Below the pieces are notes generated by a model. It searched no databases and had not been told where the DNA came from. It saw only the letters and a program-made list of their open reading frames with translations. This document shows positions 15,892-24,862 of a stretch of DNA of 64,000 nt, one piece after another; position 1 is the first letter of the stretch, and every line of letters starts with the position of its first letter. The stretch comes from Sulfurospirillum sp. (GTDB lineage Bacteria; Campylobacterota; Campylobacteria; Campylobacterales; Sulfurospirillaceae). Where the stretch lies: positions 186,001-250,000 of the forward strand of contig JADGDR010000003.1 of NCBI GenBank assembly GCA_016744795.1, in the 5' to 3' direction. The translations under genes were made by a program, and so were the position numbers.

Positions 15892-17241
15892 ATGAAATTA
15901 ATCACACCACTCTTTGTTAGCCTTAGTTTAGCAGCTGTTATATCATTAACAGGTTGTGCTAATCCATCTACACCAACTACACATAAGAGTTCAGTTTTAG
16001 TTACTTATGCTGATATTGCGAACCTAAATTATAGTGACGCTTTAAAGGATGCAAAAATACTTCAAAAAGAGGTTATGAACTTCACTCAAAACCCAACACT
16101 AGAAACACTAGCAATTGCAAAAGCAGCATGGATAAACTCTAGAGAATCTTATGGACAAACTGAGATTTTTAGACTATCAAACGGTCCTATTGATTCTGAA
16201 GAGGGTTGGATAGTTAAAGCGTATGGTGCTCTTGAAGGTCAGATTAATGCTTGGCCATTAGATGAAAATATGATTGACTACACTATAAATGCCAAAGGTA
16301 AAAGAACAAGTGGCAATATCATAGATAGTAAAGGTAAATTCAGTCCTGTTGGTGAAGAGAGTCATGCAGTAAATGTAGACAATATCACGGTAGACACTAT
16401 AACTGCACTAAATGAAAATGGTGGTGAAGCAAATGTAGCAACTGGTTACCATGCAATTGAATTTTTACTATGGGGACAAGACCAAGACTATAGTAACTTT
16501 ATCAAAGATGATATAACAAAAGGTGCTTTAGTTGCTGGACAACGTCCACTTAGTGACTTTACAACAGATAAAAATGCTAAAAGAAGAAAAGCTTATTTAA
16601 ATGCAAGCACAAAAAAAATCGTCGGTGATTTACAAATAGTTGCAAAAGCTTGGTCTAAAAATACTAGTTCAGATTGTTCTACCAATGCAACAGGTTGTTA
16701 TAGAGCTGCTCTTTTAGGAACGCTTACAGGTAAAGATGCTTCAAAGAATATAAAAAAAGAGACTGCTATGAAAACCATCTTTGCTGGTATGGGTGTTTTT
16801 ATCAAATCAGAACTTGCAAATGAAAGAATAGCAGTAGCTGTTTTAACTCCTAGTGAAGAAGATGAGCATAGTTGTTTTAGTGATAATACTCACAGAGATA
16901 TAGCTACAAACTATCAAGGATTTAAGAACATTCTTATGGGAACTTACAAAGGCATTGACTATGGAAAAGCTCCTATAGATGCTATGAGTAAAAAAGATGG
17001 TGATAAAATTCTTTCTCTTATCTCAAAAATTGAAGAAAAAATAGCTAGTATCAATTCACTTGCTCAAACTAGCAGACACTTTGATAGACAAATTCAACCA
17101 GATGATTCTCAATCAAAAGTTATAGTAAAACTTAAAAATGAACTAAGAAAACTAGGTGATCAAATGGTCATAATTGCAAAAGCAAATGGCATTAACCTAA
17201 CAATTGAAGAGGTAACAGACGCTGATGAAACAAAAATCTAG
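15892..17241 (+). CDS. Imelysin-family iron-regulated lipoprotein (IrpA-like)
   Basis: Lipoprotein (lipobox SLTGC near residue 22) with an imelysin domain repeated in two halves. The GxHxxE motif is intact as GYHAIEFLLWGQD (about residue 184). Family members (IrpA, EfeO M75 domain, ICMP) are iron-regulated and involved in iron uptake. Length 449 is in the range for IrpA-like proteins. A Fur-like box lies about 60 bases upstream and AAAAAGGAA precedes the ATG. First gene of a five-gene operon with a di-heme protein, a second imelysin, a hydroxylase-like protein and a peroxidase. Confidence 0.92.
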   Translation: MKLITPLFVSLSLAAVISLTGCANPSTPTTHKSSVLVTYADIANLNYSDALKDAKILQKEVMNFTQNPTLETLAIAKAAWINSRESYGQTEIFRLSNGPIDSEEGWIVKAYGALEGQINAWPLDENMIDYTINAKGKRTSGNIIDSKGKFSPVGEESHAVNVDNITVDTITALNENGGEANVATGYHAIEFLLWGQDQDYSNFIKDDITKGALVAGQRPLSDFTTDKNAKRRKAYLNASTKKIVGDLQIVAKAWSKNTSSDCSTNATGCYRAALLGTLTGKDASKNIKKETAMKTIFAGMGVFIKSELANERIAVAVLTPSEEDEHSCFSDNTHRDIATNYQGFKNILMGTYKGIDYGKAPIDAMSKKDGDKILSLISKIEEKIASINSLAQTSRHFDRQIQPDDSQSKVIVKLKNELRKLGDQMVIIAKANGINLTIEEVTDADETKI

Positions 17242-18649
17242 TAAAAACAGATTTTTAAACATCAATATAAGCCTAACAGTTATTTTAACTGTTGGGTTTT
17301 TTAGCGTTTTAGAGGCTTCAAATTTGCAAGTTTCTTTTGACAAAAAGTATACAACTAATACTCAAAATAAAACACTTTTTACAAAAAAAATCTCTGGATT
17401 AAGTGATAAAGAGTTAGATAGTTTCATACTAGGAAAAAGCTTTTTTAGAATCCCTTGGGTAGAGGCTCCAAGTGCAACAACGGCAAGAGATGGACTAGGT
17501 CCTCTTTTTGGAGCAAATACTTGTGTTACATGTCATTCAAATAATGGGATTGCTAAAAAATACAAAAAAGATGGTTCACCTGCAAGAGGTTATGTTATAA
17601 GACTTTCTATACCTTCAAATGGCAGTAAAGGACATCTAAAACAGCTTAAATACAATGGTTTTGTAGCAGAACCAACATACGGATCACAAATTAGCCTCAA
17701 TGGAAGTAAAAATGTTCCATTTGAAGCAAAAACTATCATTAGTTATGAAAATAAGTTAATTACATATCCAGATGGAGAAAAAATAACTCTAAGTAATCCG
17801 CTAAAAAGATATGAAAATAAACTATATGATTTACAATATGGAAAACTTAATCCTCAAACTGCCATATCAGATCGTATGGGACAAGCTCTAGTTGGAGTTG
17901 GTCTACTAAACAAACTAAGTGATAAACAAATACTAGCAAACCAAGATATAAATGATAGCAATGGTGATGGCATATCTGGTAAAGCAAATATAGTATATTC
18001 TCCTGAATTCAAGGATTTTAGGGTAGGTAAGTTTACATGGAAAGCCTCAGCTCCTTCAGTAAAACATCAAGTTGCAGCAGCTGCAAATAATGATATGAGT
18101 TTAACCAACCCACTTTTTACAAAAGAAAACTGCACATCAAGCCAAATAGAGTGTTTAAATGCTCCAAAAGGAGATAGCAAAAGAGCTATGTCAAAGTTCG
18201 ATTTAACACAAAAAAGACTTGATGCAATCGCATTTTATGTAAACAATCTAAAAATCCCAAAATCAACCATAACTGAGAGAAATGGAGAACTTCTATTTGA
18301 AAAAATTGGCTGTACTGGTTGTCATAAACCAGAGTTTACTCTAGCAAGTGGTTATAAAATTAAACCTTTTACAGATATGTTACTTCACGATATGGGAGAT
18401 GAGTTAAGCGATGGAAGATCCGAGTTTTTAGCAACTCCCAATGAATGGAGAACGGCCCCTCTTTGGAGTATAGGAAAATATCATATCGCACTTAGAGAAA
18501 AACCTGCTTTACTTCACGATGGACGAGCAAAAAGTGTTGAAGAAGCAATACTTTGGCATGGTGGTGAGTCATTGGACTCTAAAAAATTATTTATGAATCT
18601 AAAAAAAGAGCAAAGAGTTTCTTTAATTAGATATATAAATGAACTATAA
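17225..18649 (+). CDS. DUF1111 di-heme oxidoreductase
   Basis: Periplasmic di-heme protein of the DUF1111 (COG3488, thiol-oxidoreductase-like, MauG-related) family. N-terminal signal/TM segment at residues 13-32; heme sites CVTCH at 100-104 and CTGCH at 363-367; conserved blocks DGLGPLFGANTC, ISDRMGQALVGVGLL, LLHDMGDELSDGR and LLHDGRAKSVEEAILWHGGE. 474 residues, usual for the family. Starts 17 bases inside the imelysin gene. The imelysin-DUF1111-imelysin order is a known iron-starvation operon in other proteobacteria; substrate not established. Confidence 0.92.
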   Translation: MKQKSSKNRFLNINISLTVILTVGFFSVLEASNLQVSFDKKYTTNTQNKTLFTKKISGLSDKELDSFILGKSFFRIPWVEAPSATTARDGLGPLFGANTCVTCHSNNGIAKKYKKDGSPARGYVIRLSIPSNGSKGHLKQLKYNGFVAEPTYGSQISLNGSKNVPFEAKTIISYENKLITYPDGEKITLSNPLKRYENKLYDLQYGKLNPQTAISDRMGQALVGVGLLNKLSDKQILANQDINDSNGDGISGKANIVYSPEFKDFRVGKFTWKASAPSVKHQVAAAANNDMSLTNPLFTKENCTSSQIECLNAPKGDSKRAMSKFDLTQKRLDAIAFYVNNLKIPKSTITERNGELLFEKIGCTGCHKPEFTLASGYKIKPFTDMLLHDMGDELSDGRSEFLATPNEWRTAPLWSIGKYHIALREKPALLHDGRAKSVEEAILWHGGESLDSKKLFMNLKKEQRVSLIRYINEL

Positions 18650-18661
18650 ACTGGAGAATAT

Positions 18662-19621
18662 ATGAAAATATTACTTGGATTGCTATTAAGTATGACTTTT
18701 ATTTTTGCAAATGAAAGTCTAAACTCACTTTACGAAAATGTAATTTTAAAAGATTCTAAACAGACCATAATAGATATAAAAAAACTTACAAACTCAATAA
18801 AGAGTGATAATATTGAAACAGCAAAAAAAGATTTTGTTGCTCTTATTAAGAGTTGGAAAAGTGTTGAAGCATTTTATATCTTAGGTGATTTAGATGATGA
18901 CTTTCTTGATACTCCAAGATACCTTGATATGTACCATCAAGGCAATGAAGATATAAAAGCTCAACTTGACTTAATTATAAAAAGTGATGAGGACTTAAAA
19001 ATTGCACTTTACAAAAACTCTCACAAAACAATCAACGCTTTGGAATATATACTTTATAAAAAAGATTTGAAAAATAAAAGAGTCAAAGACATAGCCCTTA
19101 TTATCACTAAAAAAATGCAAGAAAATTTTCAAGATATCCTTGACGGTTATATAAAAGTTAAAAAAAGTTTTGTAGAAGATGAACCAAAAGCAAACTATGT
19201 TACGGTCAATAGTCTTATAGAAAACTCTTATAAACTAAATGAGTGGCGTATAGGAAACAGTGCTGGACTTAGTAAAAAGTATCTTGGCAAAGCAGATAAC
19301 AGACGAGCTGAATATTATATAAGCAAAAATTCTATTACTGCAATTGAAGCTATCATAGATACACATCTAAGAATCTTAGATACACAAAAGTACAAAAACT
19401 ATGGTACCTTAGCTAGGAGTTATGGTGCTAATAAAGCTATTGATGATGCAATAGCACATTTAAAAGATGCTAAACGTTACGCTTCACAGATAAAAAATGA
19501 TAACTTTGCTGAGGCTACTAACTTGTATAATAGTTTGAAAAAACTATTCTATATATACAATATCACTCTTATAGAGAAGTTACAAGTTACCTCAAAAATC
19601 TTAGATGCAGATGGAGATTGA
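18662..19621 (+). CDS. Second imelysin-family protein
   Basis: Periplasmic imelysin-domain protein, 319 residues with a signal peptide (to about residue 16, FIFANES). Conserved family segments include WKSVEAFYILGDLDDDFLDTPR near the start and RAEYYISKNSITAIEAIIDTHL in the second half. The His of GxHxxE is not conserved at the corresponding place (INALEYILY), so its metal site differs from that of the first imelysin. GGAGA lies seven bases before the ATG. Its product probably acts with the DUF1111 protein, as in other imelysin pairs. Confidence 0.88.
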   Translation: MKILLGLLLSMTFIFANESLNSLYENVILKDSKQTIIDIKKLTNSIKSDNIETAKKDFVALIKSWKSVEAFYILGDLDDDFLDTPRYLDMYHQGNEDIKAQLDLIIKSDEDLKIALYKNSHKTINALEYILYKKDLKNKRVKDIALIITKKMQENFQDILDGYIKVKKSFVEDEPKANYVTVNSLIENSYKLNEWRIGNSAGLSKKYLGKADNRRAEYYISKNSITAIEAIIDTHLRILDTQKYKNYGTLARSYGANKAIDDAIAHLKDAKRYASQIKNDNFAEATNLYNSLKKLFYIYNITLIEKLQVTSKILDADGD

Positions 19622-20516
19622 TTTTCTTGACTCTTTTGTGAATCCTAACAAAAGAGTCTTTTGGTTATATTTATTATCTTCACTGCTCATAAGCTTTACT
19701 TATTTATGTATCTACAAAAAAGAGTGTAGAGTAAATATGAGTAAAAAATTATGGCTTCATTCAAGTGCTATTTTAGATTATAAGTACTATGTCTTAGCCA
19801 TTTTTATAAAAGCATTGCTAATCATACCTCTTGTCTTTAGTGCTAAAGAGGTGACTTTGTTTACTTATGAGTATCTAGTAGAAAACTTTGAATATACAAG
19901 AGTACATGGGTTTAGCCATATTCAAGTGATGTTTATGTTTACATGTACACTATTTATTGTAAGTGACTTTAGCAGATACTGGCTTCATAGAATTATGCAT
20001 AGTATTCCTATTTTATGGGAATTTCACAAGGTTCATCATAGTGCTAAGGTTTTAACTCCTATCACTTTTTATAGAATTCATCCCATTGAAAATCTTCTTT
20101 TTGGATTTAGATACGCTTTGAGTGCTGGAGTAGTAAGTGGAGTTTTTATCTACCTTTTTGGGGCAATGATAGGTGTCGTAGATATACTTGGTGTGAATAT
20201 ATTTTTATTTATTTTTTCACTAGCAGGCTCAAATTTAAGACACTCTCATATAAAAATAAAATACCATAACGTACTAGAAAATCTTTTCATATCACCCTAC
20301 CAACATCAAATTCATCACAGTAGCAAATACCCTCATAAAAACTATGGTGGTTATTTGGCTATTTGGGACAAAGTTTTTGGCACAATAATATATTCAAAAG
20401 AGGTCAAGACAATACGCTTTGGAGTAGCAGTTGAAAGTTTTCAAACACTTTCAAATATACTGTTTACTCCTTTTATAAGTTCATATAAATTATTAGGAAA
20501 ATATAATGCGAAATAG
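19605..20516 (+). CDS. Sterol desaturase/fatty acid hydroxylase family protein
   Basis: Membrane-bound di-iron enzyme family: four or more TM segments and the three histidine boxes HRIMH, HKVHH and HQIHH with HSSKY that ligate the di-iron centre in fatty acid hydroxylases and sterol desaturases. 303 residues. Overlaps the previous gene by 17 bases and the next by 11, so it belongs to the imelysin/peroxidase operon. Why a lipid hydroxylase-like enzyme should be co-expressed with iron uptake genes is unclear; it may act on a lipid or a siderophore-like molecule. Confidence 0.88.
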   Translation: MQMEIDFLDSFVNPNKRVFWLYLLSSLLISFTYLCIYKKECRVNMSKKLWLHSSAILDYKYYVLAIFIKALLIIPLVFSAKEVTLFTYEYLVENFEYTRVHGFSHIQVMFMFTCTLFIVSDFSRYWLHRIMHSIPILWEFHKVHHSAKVLTPITFYRIHPIENLLFGFRYALSAGVVSGVFIYLFGAMIGVVDILGVNIFLFIFSLAGSNLRHSHIKIKYHNVLENLFISPYQHQIHHSSKYPHKNYGGYLAIWDKVFGTIIYSKEVKTIRFGVAVESFQTLSNILFTPFISSYKLLGKYNAK

Positions 20517-21681
20517 ATACAAAACAGCTTTAGTCCTTGGTGCTGCACTACTTTTAAATGGTTGTAATGCACCACAAACAAATTCAGTTCAAGACAAAAT
20601 TAAAGCACAAAAAGAAGTTGCACTAGGCGAACTACTATTTTTCGACACTATTTTATCAAAAAATGGCAATCAAAGCTGTGCAACATGCCACAATCCAGAT
20701 CATGCTTTTGTTGACAATAGAGACAACGGTGTAGCAGGTGCAGGTTCTCTTGGTGATAATTTAAAAAGCATAGGAGACAGAAATGCTCCAACAGCCTCAT
20801 ATGCAATGTTTAGCCCAAATTTTTACTTTGATAAAAAAAGTGGAGAATACAAAGGTGGACAATTTCATGATGGAAGAGAAACAAACCTAAAAGGACAAGC
20901 AGGAGGACCTCCAACAAACCCAGCAGAGATGGGCTCACCAAGCAAAAAGTTTTTAGCTAAAAAGTTTGAAAATTCACCACACTATAATAAAGAATTTAAA
21001 GAGATATATGGAAAAGACATTTTTTTAAATGCTGATAAAACCTATGAAATGATGGCTCAAGCGATAGCTAGTTTTGAAAAAACTGATATGTTTGCTCCAT
21101 TTGATAGTAAATATGATAGATTTTTAAAAGACGAATATGACTTAACTCCTCTTGAAGACTTAGGAAGAAGTATCTTTTTTAGCAATAACAATACAAACTG
21201 CGCAAGTTGTCATTTACTTAAAACAGAAGATGCTCCAAGAGAGACATTTACTAATTATGAATATCATAACATAGGTGTCCCTCAAAATCATGATTTAATG
21301 GCTAAAAATATTGTTAATCCAAAAACCTTCATAGACCATGGTCTTTTAAATAATCCAAAAGTACATGATAAAAAAAATGATGGAAAGATGAAAGTACCAA
21401 CACTAAGAAACGTAGCAGTGACAGGTCCATATATGCACAATGGTGTCTTTAAAAAGCTAAGTACTGTTGTTGAGTTTTATGACAAATATACAAATGAAAA
21501 AAGAAAAGTAAACCCAGAGACTCACAAACCTTGGGCTGAGGCTGAAGTAAAACAAAACATCAATACAAAACTTCTTAAAAAAGGTAAAGCTCTTTCAAGA
21601 AGAAAAATTCAAGCATTGGTAGCATTTATGAATACTTTGACAGATAAGAGGTACGAACATCTTATCCCAAAAAATAACTAA
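20506..21681 (+). CDS. MauG/cytochrome c peroxidase-family di-heme protein
   Basis: Periplasmic di-heme peroxidase-like lipoprotein (lipobox LLNGC near residue 20). Heme sites CATCH at residues 58-62 and CASCH at 232-236; conserved FHDGRETNLKGQAGGPPTNPAEMG and VPTLRNVAVTGPYMHNGVFKKL blocks. 391 residues, usual for CcpA/MauG relatives. It closes the imelysin operon by an 11-base overlap with the hydroxylase gene. It may remove peroxide or oxidise a periplasmic partner during iron import; classical cytochrome c peroxidase is the alternative. Confidence 0.9.
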   Translation: MRNRYKTALVLGAALLLNGCNAPQTNSVQDKIKAQKEVALGELLFFDTILSKNGNQSCATCHNPDHAFVDNRDNGVAGAGSLGDNLKSIGDRNAPTASYAMFSPNFYFDKKSGEYKGGQFHDGRETNLKGQAGGPPTNPAEMGSPSKKFLAKKFENSPHYNKEFKEIYGKDIFLNADKTYEMMAQAIASFEKTDMFAPFDSKYDRFLKDEYDLTPLEDLGRSIFFSNNNTNCASCHLLKTEDAPRETFTNYEYHNIGVPQNHDLMAKNIVNPKTFIDHGLLNNPKVHDKKNDGKMKVPTLRNVAVTGPYMHNGVFKKLSTVVEFYDKYTNEKRKVNPETHKPWAEAEVKQNINTKLLKKGKALSRRKIQALVAFMNTLTDKRYEHLIPKNN

Positions 21682-21709
21682 AGATGCATTGATAATTTTT
21701 CTTTTTTTC

Positions 21710-21717
21710 GATAAAAT
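21710..21717 (+). promoter_or_regulatory. Probable sigma70 -10 box of dnaJ
   Basis: GATAAAAT follows a long T-tract (21694-21708), the T-rich upstream region plus -10 arrangement usual in Campylobacterota. It lies about 35 bases before the dnaJ TTG start. The same GATAAAAT octamer precedes the genes at 33119 and 56058. Confidence 0.5.
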
Positions 21718-21752
21718 AGTAGACTTATAAAACTACAGAAAAGAGAATTAAA

Positions 21753-22877
21753 TTGGATTTAGAATACTATGAAATACTTGAAATTACAAGTGATGCAGAT
21801 AGTGGTGCTATAAAAAAAGCGTATAGAAAACAAGCTTTAAAATTTCACCCAGATAGAAATGAAGGCGATAAAGATGCTGAAGAGAGATTTAAGCTAGTCA
21901 ATGAAGCTTACCAAGTTTTAAGCGACTCTGAAAAAAAATCTACTTACGATAGATATGGAAAAGCAGGACTAGATTCACAAGGATTTAGTCACTTTTCTGA
22001 TATGAATTATGAAGATATCATGGGTGACCTTGGTTCTATATTTGAATCAGTATTTGGTGGCGGCTTTAATAGTGGCAACGGTAGAGCTAGACGTCAAAGG
22101 AAATACCCACTAGATAGCGAAGTAGAAATAGATTTAGCATTTAATGAAGCAATTTTTGGATGTAATAAAGAGGTTAAATATACTTACAAAAAACCTTGTG
22201 ATGACTGCAGTGGAACTGGTAGTAGTGATGGTAAAAAGTCTACGTGTAGTGAGTGTGGAGGAAAAGGTCAAGTCTTTTATAGACAAGGTTTTATGACATA
22301 CTCTCAAACTTGCCCTCACTGTAGCGGTAAAGGTTCCACTATAGAAAATCCTTGTTCTACATGTAATACAAAAGGCTACAGCGAAAAGAGCGACAAAGTC
22401 AAGATAGATATCCCAGAGGGAATCGACAATGGCAATCGTATCAGAGTTGCAAGACGTGGAAACATAGATGAGAGTGGAGAACAAGGTGACTTGTACATCC
22501 AAACAAATGTAGGTGAAGATGAGCACTTTCAAAGACATAATGATGATATCTATATAGAAGTTCCTCTTTTCTTTACTCAAATTGCACTTGGTGAAGAGAT
22601 AATAATCCCAACCCTTAGAGGTGAAACAAAATTAGAGCTTCCAATGGGGGCAAAAGATAAACAGCAATTTGTATTTAAGCATGAAGGTGTTAAAAATGTA
22701 CACACAAGTGAGCTTGGAAATATGATAGCCCAAATAAAAATCAAATATCCTAAAAAACTCTCAACAGAACAAAGAGAGTTACTTACTAAACTCCAAGAAA
22801 GTTTTGGAATAGAGAGTAGCCCACATGAGAGTAGTTTTGAAGGAGTAGTAGATAAAATTAAAGGCTGGTTCAAATAG
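21753..22877 (+). CDS. dnaJ: Chaperone DnaJ
   Basis: Hsp40 co-chaperone that delivers unfolded clients to DnaK. J domain at residues 1-70 with HPD in FHPDRNEGDK, a Gly/Phe region (about 72-110), four CxxCxGxG zinc modules (CDDCSGTG, CSECGGKG, CPHCSGKG, CSTCNTKG) at about 150-210, and a C-terminal substrate/dimer domain. 374 residues, standard. The TTG at 21753 gives the normal MDLEYYEIL start with AAGAGA upstream. The following metallopeptidase frame begins across its stop codon. Confidence 0.96.
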   Translation: MDLEYYEILEITSDADSGAIKKAYRKQALKFHPDRNEGDKDAEERFKLVNEAYQVLSDSEKKSTYDRYGKAGLDSQGFSHFSDMNYEDIMGDLGSIFESVFGGGFNSGNGRARRQRKYPLDSEVEIDLAFNEAIFGCNKEVKYTYKKPCDDCSGTGSSDGKKSTCSECGGKGQVFYRQGFMTYSQTCPHCSGKGSTIENPCSTCNTKGYSEKSDKVKIDIPEGIDNGNRIRVARRGNIDESGEQGDLYIQTNVGEDEHFQRHNDDIYIEVPLFFTQIALGEEIIIPTLRGETKLELPMGAKDKQQFVFKHEGVKNVHTSELGNMIAQIKIKYPKKLSTEQRELLTKLQESFGIESSPHESSFEGVVDKIKGWFK

Positions 22878-23485
22878 AGCACTTTATCTTCTATGGTGAT
22901 GAAAAATTACCTTATACCATAGTTACAAACAAAAAACTAAAAAACTTATACATTACAATTAACCCCTCTTTAGGGGTAGTTGTAAAAAATCCAAATTATC
23001 CACTATATAAAGTCCACTCCATTGTAGAAAAAAAAGCACGTTGGATAGCTGAAAAACTCTTACATGTAAAAGAAAAAAAATCTATAGCAAAAATCTATGA
23101 AGAAGAGAACAAAATACTACTTTATGGTAAAAAAGAGTCTTTACATGTAAAGGGTAAAATCTCAGATTTATATAAGAAAGAAACCCAAGGAATAGTTCCT
23201 GAACTTGTAAATAAATGGTCTATAAAGATGAATCTAATCCCAACAAAAATCACCTTTAGAAAAACAAAAAGACGATGGGGAAGTTGCAGCACTAAAAATG
23301 AACTAAGCTTTACAAGCTCACTTATTCAACTGCCACTTGAGTGCATAGAGTACATCATAGTCCATGAACTCTCACACATTAAACACAAACATCATCAAAA
23401 AGCTTTCTGGTTACATGTAGAAAAATTTATGCCAGATTTTAGAGAGCATGAAAAAGTTTTAAAAGAGTATTCACCACAAATCTAG
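22874..23485 (+). CDS. DUF45/YgjP-type zinc metallopeptidase, noncanonical start
   Basis: About 203 residues. The C-terminal half has FRKTKRRWGSCSTKNELSF and the zinc motif HELSHIKHKHH (HExxH plus third ligand), typical of the YgjP/DUF45 (M48-like) family. The N-terminal half (FIFYGDEKLPYTIV, NLYITINPSLGVVVK, KKARWIAEKL) is also family-like, so the gene is full-length. It runs upstream to a stop at 22859 with no ATG, GTG or TTG in frame before 23228. The start must be ATA at 22874 (overlapping the dnaJ stop, AAAGG ten bases upstream), CTG at 22865 or another rare codon. An annotation starting at 23228 would lose 118 residues. Confidence 0.8.
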   Translation: MEHFIFYGDEKLPYTIVTNKKLKNLYITINPSLGVVVKNPNYPLYKVHSIVEKKARWIAEKLLHVKEKKSIAKIYEEENKILLYGKKESLHVKGKISDLYKKETQGIVPELVNKWSIKMNLIPTKITFRKTKRRWGSCSTKNELSFTSSLIQLPLECIEYIIVHELSHIKHKHHQKAFWLHVEKFMPDFREHEKVLKEYSPQI

Positions 23486-24862
23486 ATTATCAAACTCTTT
23501 TTTTATCTCGTTTATATCTTCAATGCCAACAGAAATACGAAGTAAATCTATAGGAATTCCATTATCACTCAAAAGTTTTCTTCCTTCTTTACATGTAATC
23601 AAATTATAATGAGCAAGATAAACATAAGGCATAAGTAGAGTAAATTCTGTGCCTAAACTTGGACCTTTATAAAAGTTTAAAGTATCATATGCCTTTTCAA
23701 AAACTATATTAAAAGTAACAGAGATTACTGGACTCAAAGGTGAATAATAGACTTTTTTTATATATTTTTTTTCTTTTAAGTACTCTACTAGCTCTTTTTT
23801 ATTTTTATTTGCTTTTTTTACTCTTATTTTATAATCTTTAATCTCGTAAGCAAGTCGTTGTATATCTTTTATGTATGGTTCATCTATGTTTTTCAAAAAA
23901 ATATCTTTTTGTTTGCTGTATTTTTCACTTAATACAAAACAACCCATTAAAACATCTGCATTACCGCAGGCAAACTTTGTCAATGACTCTATTAAAATAT
24001 CAGCCTCTTTTATAGGTTCAAAAGCAGTTGCAAATGTAGAATCAACAATTAAAGCGATATCATACTCTAAACAAAGACTTTTTAAACGTTTTAAATCTAC
24101 ACTTAGAAGTAAAGGATTTGTTGGAACTTCTGTAACTATACAAGATACTTTATTCACATTAGTTTGCAAAAACTCTTCAAGCTTCTCTAGATTTAAAACA
24201 TCATAAAAAAGTTTTGAATCATACTCAGCTATTAGATTCATACTATCAAGATACAACCAACCAAGTTGTATTACCATACCTGATTGTATCTCTTGAAGGG
24301 ATTTAATAGCTGAATACATTGCATTCATACCAGATGTTGTTAAATATATATCATCTTTGTTAAATGCATTAGAAAGAGTTTTTAGAACTATGTTTTTTGC
24401 ACTTTGTTGTGATTCAAGTTCTTCTACATGTAAAGAGTTTATTAAATCTTTTTCATACAAATATTTCTCAGCATATCTTGAAGAAAGATTACAACCAACA
24501 TGCTGAATAAAACGTAAAACACTTTGTAAATCATCTGAATTTTTATTCACTAAAATTACACCAAAATTCTCATCAAAATCTATATTTTGTTTAATATTGT
24601 ATTTCGTGAGTATTAGCTTTGAAAACTTTTTTGAACTTACTAAAACCACCTCTTCATTTTCATCCAAAGAATAACAACTTTGTAAATACTCCGCCATTTT
24701 TTTAAGATATGGATGCAAAACAAAACGAGGATATCCACTTTTTATAGCACTATTGTTTCCCTCTTCATAAGAGAGAACATCAGCAAAAGTCGGAATAGAA
24801 ACAGAAACTGCATGAACATTATCTACAGGTAAAGTTTCCCCACATGCTATATGCTTAAACAC
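23471..24862 (-). CDS. STR2-like cystathionine gamma-synthase, PLP enzyme
   Basis: PLP-dependent Cys/Met metabolism enzyme, 463 residues, longer than bacterial MetB (about 390). The N-terminus VDNVHAVSVSIPTFADVLSYEEGN...SGYPRFVLHPYL resembles the fungal STR2/Met-7 cystathionine gamma-synthase type rather than bacterial MetB. Fold-type I core: LTTSGMNAMYSAI, TEVPTNPLL, IVDSTFAT, and the Schiff-base Lys in ESLTKFACGNADVLMG. Start overlaps the end of the adjacent PLP gene by eight bases. Probable reaction: joining an activated homoserine and cysteine to cystathionine. Its 3' end overlaps the metallopeptidase gene tail-to-tail. Confidence 0.75.
   Translation of the reverse strand: MFKHIACGETLPVDNVHAVSVSIPTFADVLSYEEGNNSAIKSGYPRFVLHPYLKKMAEYLQSCYSLDENEEVVLVSSKKFSKLILTKYNIKQNIDFDENFGVILVNKNSDDLQSVLRFIQHVGCNLSSRYAEKYLYEKDLINSLHVEELESQQSAKNIVLKTLSNAFNKDDIYLTTSGMNAMYSAIKSLQEIQSGMVIQLGWLYLDSMNLIAEYDSKLFYDVLNLEKLEEFLQTNVNKVSCIVTEVPTNPLLLSVDLKRLKSLCLEYDIALIVDSTFATAFEPIKEADILIESLTKFACGNADVLMGCFVLSEKYSKQKDIFLKNIDEPYIKDIQRLAYEIKDYKIRVKKANKNKKELVEYLKEKKYIKKVYYSPLSPVISVTFNIVFEKAYDTLNFYKGPSLGTEFTLLMPYVYLAHYNLITCKEGRKLLSDNGIPIDLLRISVGIEDINEIKKEFDNLDLW

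Noticed and set aside
22853-22885. Programmed frameshift fusing dnaJ to the metallopeptidase
   Set aside because: No slippery heptamer is present near the dnaJ stop codon and both proteins are complete alone; a rare start codon is simpler.
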